Shown: positions 5,861 to 7,585 of the stretch, one piece after another | Numbering within the stretch: position 1 is the stretch's first letter | Layout of the letters: the number at the start of each line of letters is the position of its first letter | Origin: Rhodobacteraceae bacterium UBA1957 | GTDB taxonomy: Bacteria > Pseudomonadota > Alphaproteobacteria > Rhodobacterales > Rhodobacteraceae | NCBI GenBank assembly: GCA_002336405.1 | Contig: DDEJ01000017.1 | Location: 4,781-12,365 of the forward strand | Length of the DNA: 7,585 bases | Direction: 5' to 3' | Translations under genes and position numbers: made by a program | The notes under the pieces: generated by a model | What the model was told of the DNA's origin: nothing | The model's input: only the letters and a program-made list of their open reading frames with translations | Databases searched by the model: none

Positions 5861-7384
5861 CTACCCGACAGACCCCTCAAGCGAGATCGCAACCAATTGT
5901 TGGGCCTCCATTGCAAATTCCATCGGCAGCGCCTGCAGCACGTCTTTGCAAAAGCCGTTCACCACAAGAGCCACAGCCTCTTCTTCATCCATGCCGCGCT
6001 GGCGACAGTAAAACAGCTGCTCATCATCGACCTTTGAAGTGGTCGCCTCATGCTCGACCCGCGAAGAGTTGTTTTTAACCTCTATATAAGGCACGGTGTG
6101 AGCCCCACAATTTCCACCAATCAACAGGCTATCACACTGAGTATAATTGCGACTGTCTTTGGCTTTTTGATGCATACTCACCAAACCGCGATAGGTGTTT
6201 TGCGCCTTGCCGGCACTGATGCCTTTGGACACAATCCGCGATTTGGTATTTTTGCCCAGATGCACCATCTTGGTCCCAGTGTCGGCTTGCTGCATGTTGT
6301 TGGCAATCGCAATAGAATAAAACTCGCCTTGGCTTTCATTGCCGCGCAGTATGCAGGACGGGTATTTCCACGTCACTGCTGAGCCAGTTTCCACCTGCGT
6401 CCACATCACCTTGGCGCGGTCTCCGCGACAATCAGCGCGCTTGGTAACAAAATTATAAATCCCACCCTTGCCGTTTTCATCGCCCGGATACCAGTTTTGA
6501 ACCGTGGAGTATTTGACCTCAGCATCCTCTTCGATGATAAGTTCAACCACCGCGGCATGCAATTGTGCGACGTCGCGCTGTGGCGCAGTACAACCCTCAA
6601 GATAGCTGACATAACTGCCTTTAGCGGCAATAATTAGCGTACGCTCAAATTGGCCAGTGTTCTCGGCATTAATACGAAAATAGGTCGACAGCTCCATCGG
6701 GCAGCGCACCCCTGGCGGGATATAGACAAATGAGCCGTCTGAAAATACTGCAGAATTCAGCGTCGCATAATAATTGTCCGAGACCGGCACAACCGTGCCA
6801 AGATACTTGCGAACCAATTCAGGATGTTCTTTGATGGCCTCTGACATCGAGCAAAAGATCACCCCGGCCTTTCTAAGCTCGGCCTGAAATGTAGTGCCGA
6901 CCGAAACGGAATCAAACACTGCATCCACCGCAACTTTGCGGTTTCCTACCGCCTCTGCCTCGGCCCCTTCTACTCCCGCCAGAAGCATCTGTTCTTTCAG
7001 CGGAATACCCAGTTTTGCATAGGTCTCCAAAAGCTTTGGATCGACTTCGTCCAAGGATTTGGGCTTCTGCTCCATCGATTTGGGCCGCGCATAGTAATAC
7101 TGGTCCTGAAAATCAATCTCGGGATAGCTTACCATCGCCCATTTCGGCTCGCTTAATTTCTTCCAGCGGGCGAAAGCCGCCAACCGCCACTCGGTCATCC
7201 ATTCGGGCTCTTCGTTTTTGTCCGAGATGAGCCGCACAATATCCTCATTGAGACCTTTTGGCGCGTACTCCATCTCGATCTCGGTTTCCCAACCGTATTT
7301 ATACGCCCCGCCAACCTCGCGCACCGCATCGACTGTCTCTTGATCAACACCGTCTTTTACGATGACCTCGTCCAAAGCTGTCAT
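5861..7384 (-). CDS. sufB: Fe-S cluster assembly protein SufB
   Basis: This is the central scaffold subunit of SufBC2D. It receives sulfur from the desulfurase and assembles the nascent cluster with SufD in the cytoplasm. It has 507 residues, slightly longer than E. coli SufB (495). The N-terminal region (1-100) has the conserved YKYGWETEI and PEWMTEWRL. The beta-helix core includes [20 protein letters not shown] (215-234). Functional residues align well with E. coli: Cys265 in [11 protein letters not shown] (Cys254), Cys417 in [15 protein letters not shown] (Cys405), and His445-Glu446 in VEHEATTSK (His433-Glu434). The start is ATG 7384, with AAGGAA about 7 nt upstream. It lies 26 nt after the cysteine desulfurase stop. 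No frameshift or missing key residue is seen. Confidence 0.98.
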   Translation of the reverse strand: MTALDEVIVKDGVDQETVDAVREVGGAYKYGWETEIEMEYAPKGLNEDIVRLISDKNEEPEWMTEWRLAAFARWKKLSEPKWAMVSYPEIDFQDQYYYARPKSMEQKPKSLDEVDPKLLETYAKLGIPLKEQMLLAGVEGAEAEAVGNRKVAVDAVFDSVSVGTTFQAELRKAGVIFCSMSEAIKEHPELVRKYLGTVVPVSDNYYATLNSAVFSDGSFVYIPPGVRCPMELSTYFRINAENTGQFERTLIIAAKGSYVSYLEGCTAPQRDVAQLHAAVVELIIEEDAEVKYSTVQNWYPGDENGKGGIYNFVTKRADCRGDRAKVMWTQVETGSAVTWKYPSCILRGNESQGEFYSIAIANNMQQADTGTKMVHLGKNTKSRIVSKGISAGKAQNTYRGLVSMHQKAKDSRNYTQCDSLLIGGNCGAHTVPYIEVKNNSSRVEHEATTSKVDDEQLFYCRQRGMDEEEAVALVVNGFCKDVLQALPMEFAMEAQQLVAISLEGSVG

Positions 7385-7410
7385 ATCAGATTTCCTTTTG
7401 CGATTTGCTA

Positions 7411-7585
7411 TTAGGCCGCGCGCGCGCGGAATTTGTTATATTTTTCAAGCCAGACATCTGCAAATTCCAGAACCTCTGCCTCGGTCGTGTTTGGCCCCAA
7501 GCTGAGACGGATGGCACAAGCCGCCAAATCCTCCCCAAAGCCCATGGCTCGCAAAACTCGGCTGGCTTTGACCTTGCCGCTCGAG
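7411..7585 (-). CDS. Cysteine desulfurase, NifS/IscS type, C-terminal fragment cut by the window edge
   Basis: Only the last 57 codons are inside the window; the gene continues past 7585. The translation begins [17 protein letters not shown], continues [17 protein letters not shown] and ends in [10 protein letters not shown], stopping at TAA 7411-7413. The [11 protein letters not shown] and R-S-G/L-P-T-E blocks are the C-terminal domain of group I desulfurases, where the active-site cysteine directly precedes the SSG. That cysteine codon should sit exactly on the window boundary: base 7585 would be its third position. Rhodobacterales suf operons commonly carry this desulfurase directly before sufB, as seen here, besides sufS at the far end. 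It is too partial for a secure gene symbol. Confidence 0.85.
   Translation of the reverse strand, partial: SSGKVKASRVLRAMGFGEDLAACAIRLSLGPNTTEAEVLEFADVWLEKYNKFRARAA
7416..7429. repeat. 14-bp perfect CG-alternating palindrome
   Basis: The sequence CCGCGCGCGCGCGG equals its own reverse complement. It lies in the last codons of the partial cysteine desulfurase (encoding the RARAA end), about 30 nt before sufB. It could fold into a stem in the mRNA or favour Z-DNA, but codon choice for Arg and Ala is enough to explain it. Confidence 0.4.

Noticed and set aside
5764..5916. N-terminal extension of sufC by 51 codons
   Set aside because: It is arginine-rich, overlaps the end of sufB, and is not found in the SufC family. 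ATG 5763 has a ribosome binding site and gives the normal length.
6050..6382. Plus-strand open frame opposite sufB
   Set aside because: It is fully antisense to sufB, whose key residues are all in place, and shows no protein family signal.
7580..7585. CTCGAG restriction-type site exactly at the window end, suggesting a cloning edge
   Set aside because: The desulfurase reading frame runs through it with the expected residues, so it is natural coding sequence as far as can be seen.

Overview
The window is dominated by a minus-strand SUF iron-sulfur cluster assembly operon. A decayed insertion sequence lies at its 3' end, at the low-coordinate side of the window. Gene content and order (cysteine desulfurase, sufB, sufC, sufD, two small YIP1-like membrane proteins, sufS) match my knowledge of Rhodobacterales (Roseobacter-type Alphaproteobacteria). 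The moderate GC content and the IS wreckage would suit a marine Roseobacter-clade genome, but genus cannot be fixed from this sequence.

Reading in the direction of transcription (high to low coordinates): the C-terminal 57 codons of a NifS/IscS-type cysteine desulfurase (7585-7411) are followed 26 nt later by sufB (7384-5861). A 97-nt spacer with two small hairpins precedes sufC (5763-5008). From sufC onward the genes are packed with almost no spacing. sufD overlaps sufC by 1 nt, the first YIP1-like gene starts on the base after the sufD stop, the second overlaps the first by 4 nt (GTGA), and sufS overlaps the second by 8 nt. This packing implies one polycistronic mRNA with translational coupling. 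The operon promoter lies outside the window, beyond 7585.

Functionally, SufB, SufC and SufD form the ATP-driven SufBC2D scaffold. SufS, and probably the second desulfurase, supplies persulfide sulfur from cysteine. All three scaffold proteins and SufS look full-length and keep their key residues. The role of the two membrane proteins is unknown, and their place inside the operon is the most interesting biological point here.

From about 66 to 1186 on the plus strand, convergent with sufS, lies a dead IS481-family insertion sequence of about 1.1 kb. Its transposase has at least five in-frame stop codons and one frameshift, probably from a 14-bp insertion. Imperfect terminal inverted repeats can still be proposed. 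The 250 bp between this relic and the sufS stop hold no recognisable gene. The sufT/sufA-type genes I would expect to follow sufS in this group are not seen. No RNA genes, CRISPR arrays or convincing terminators were found.
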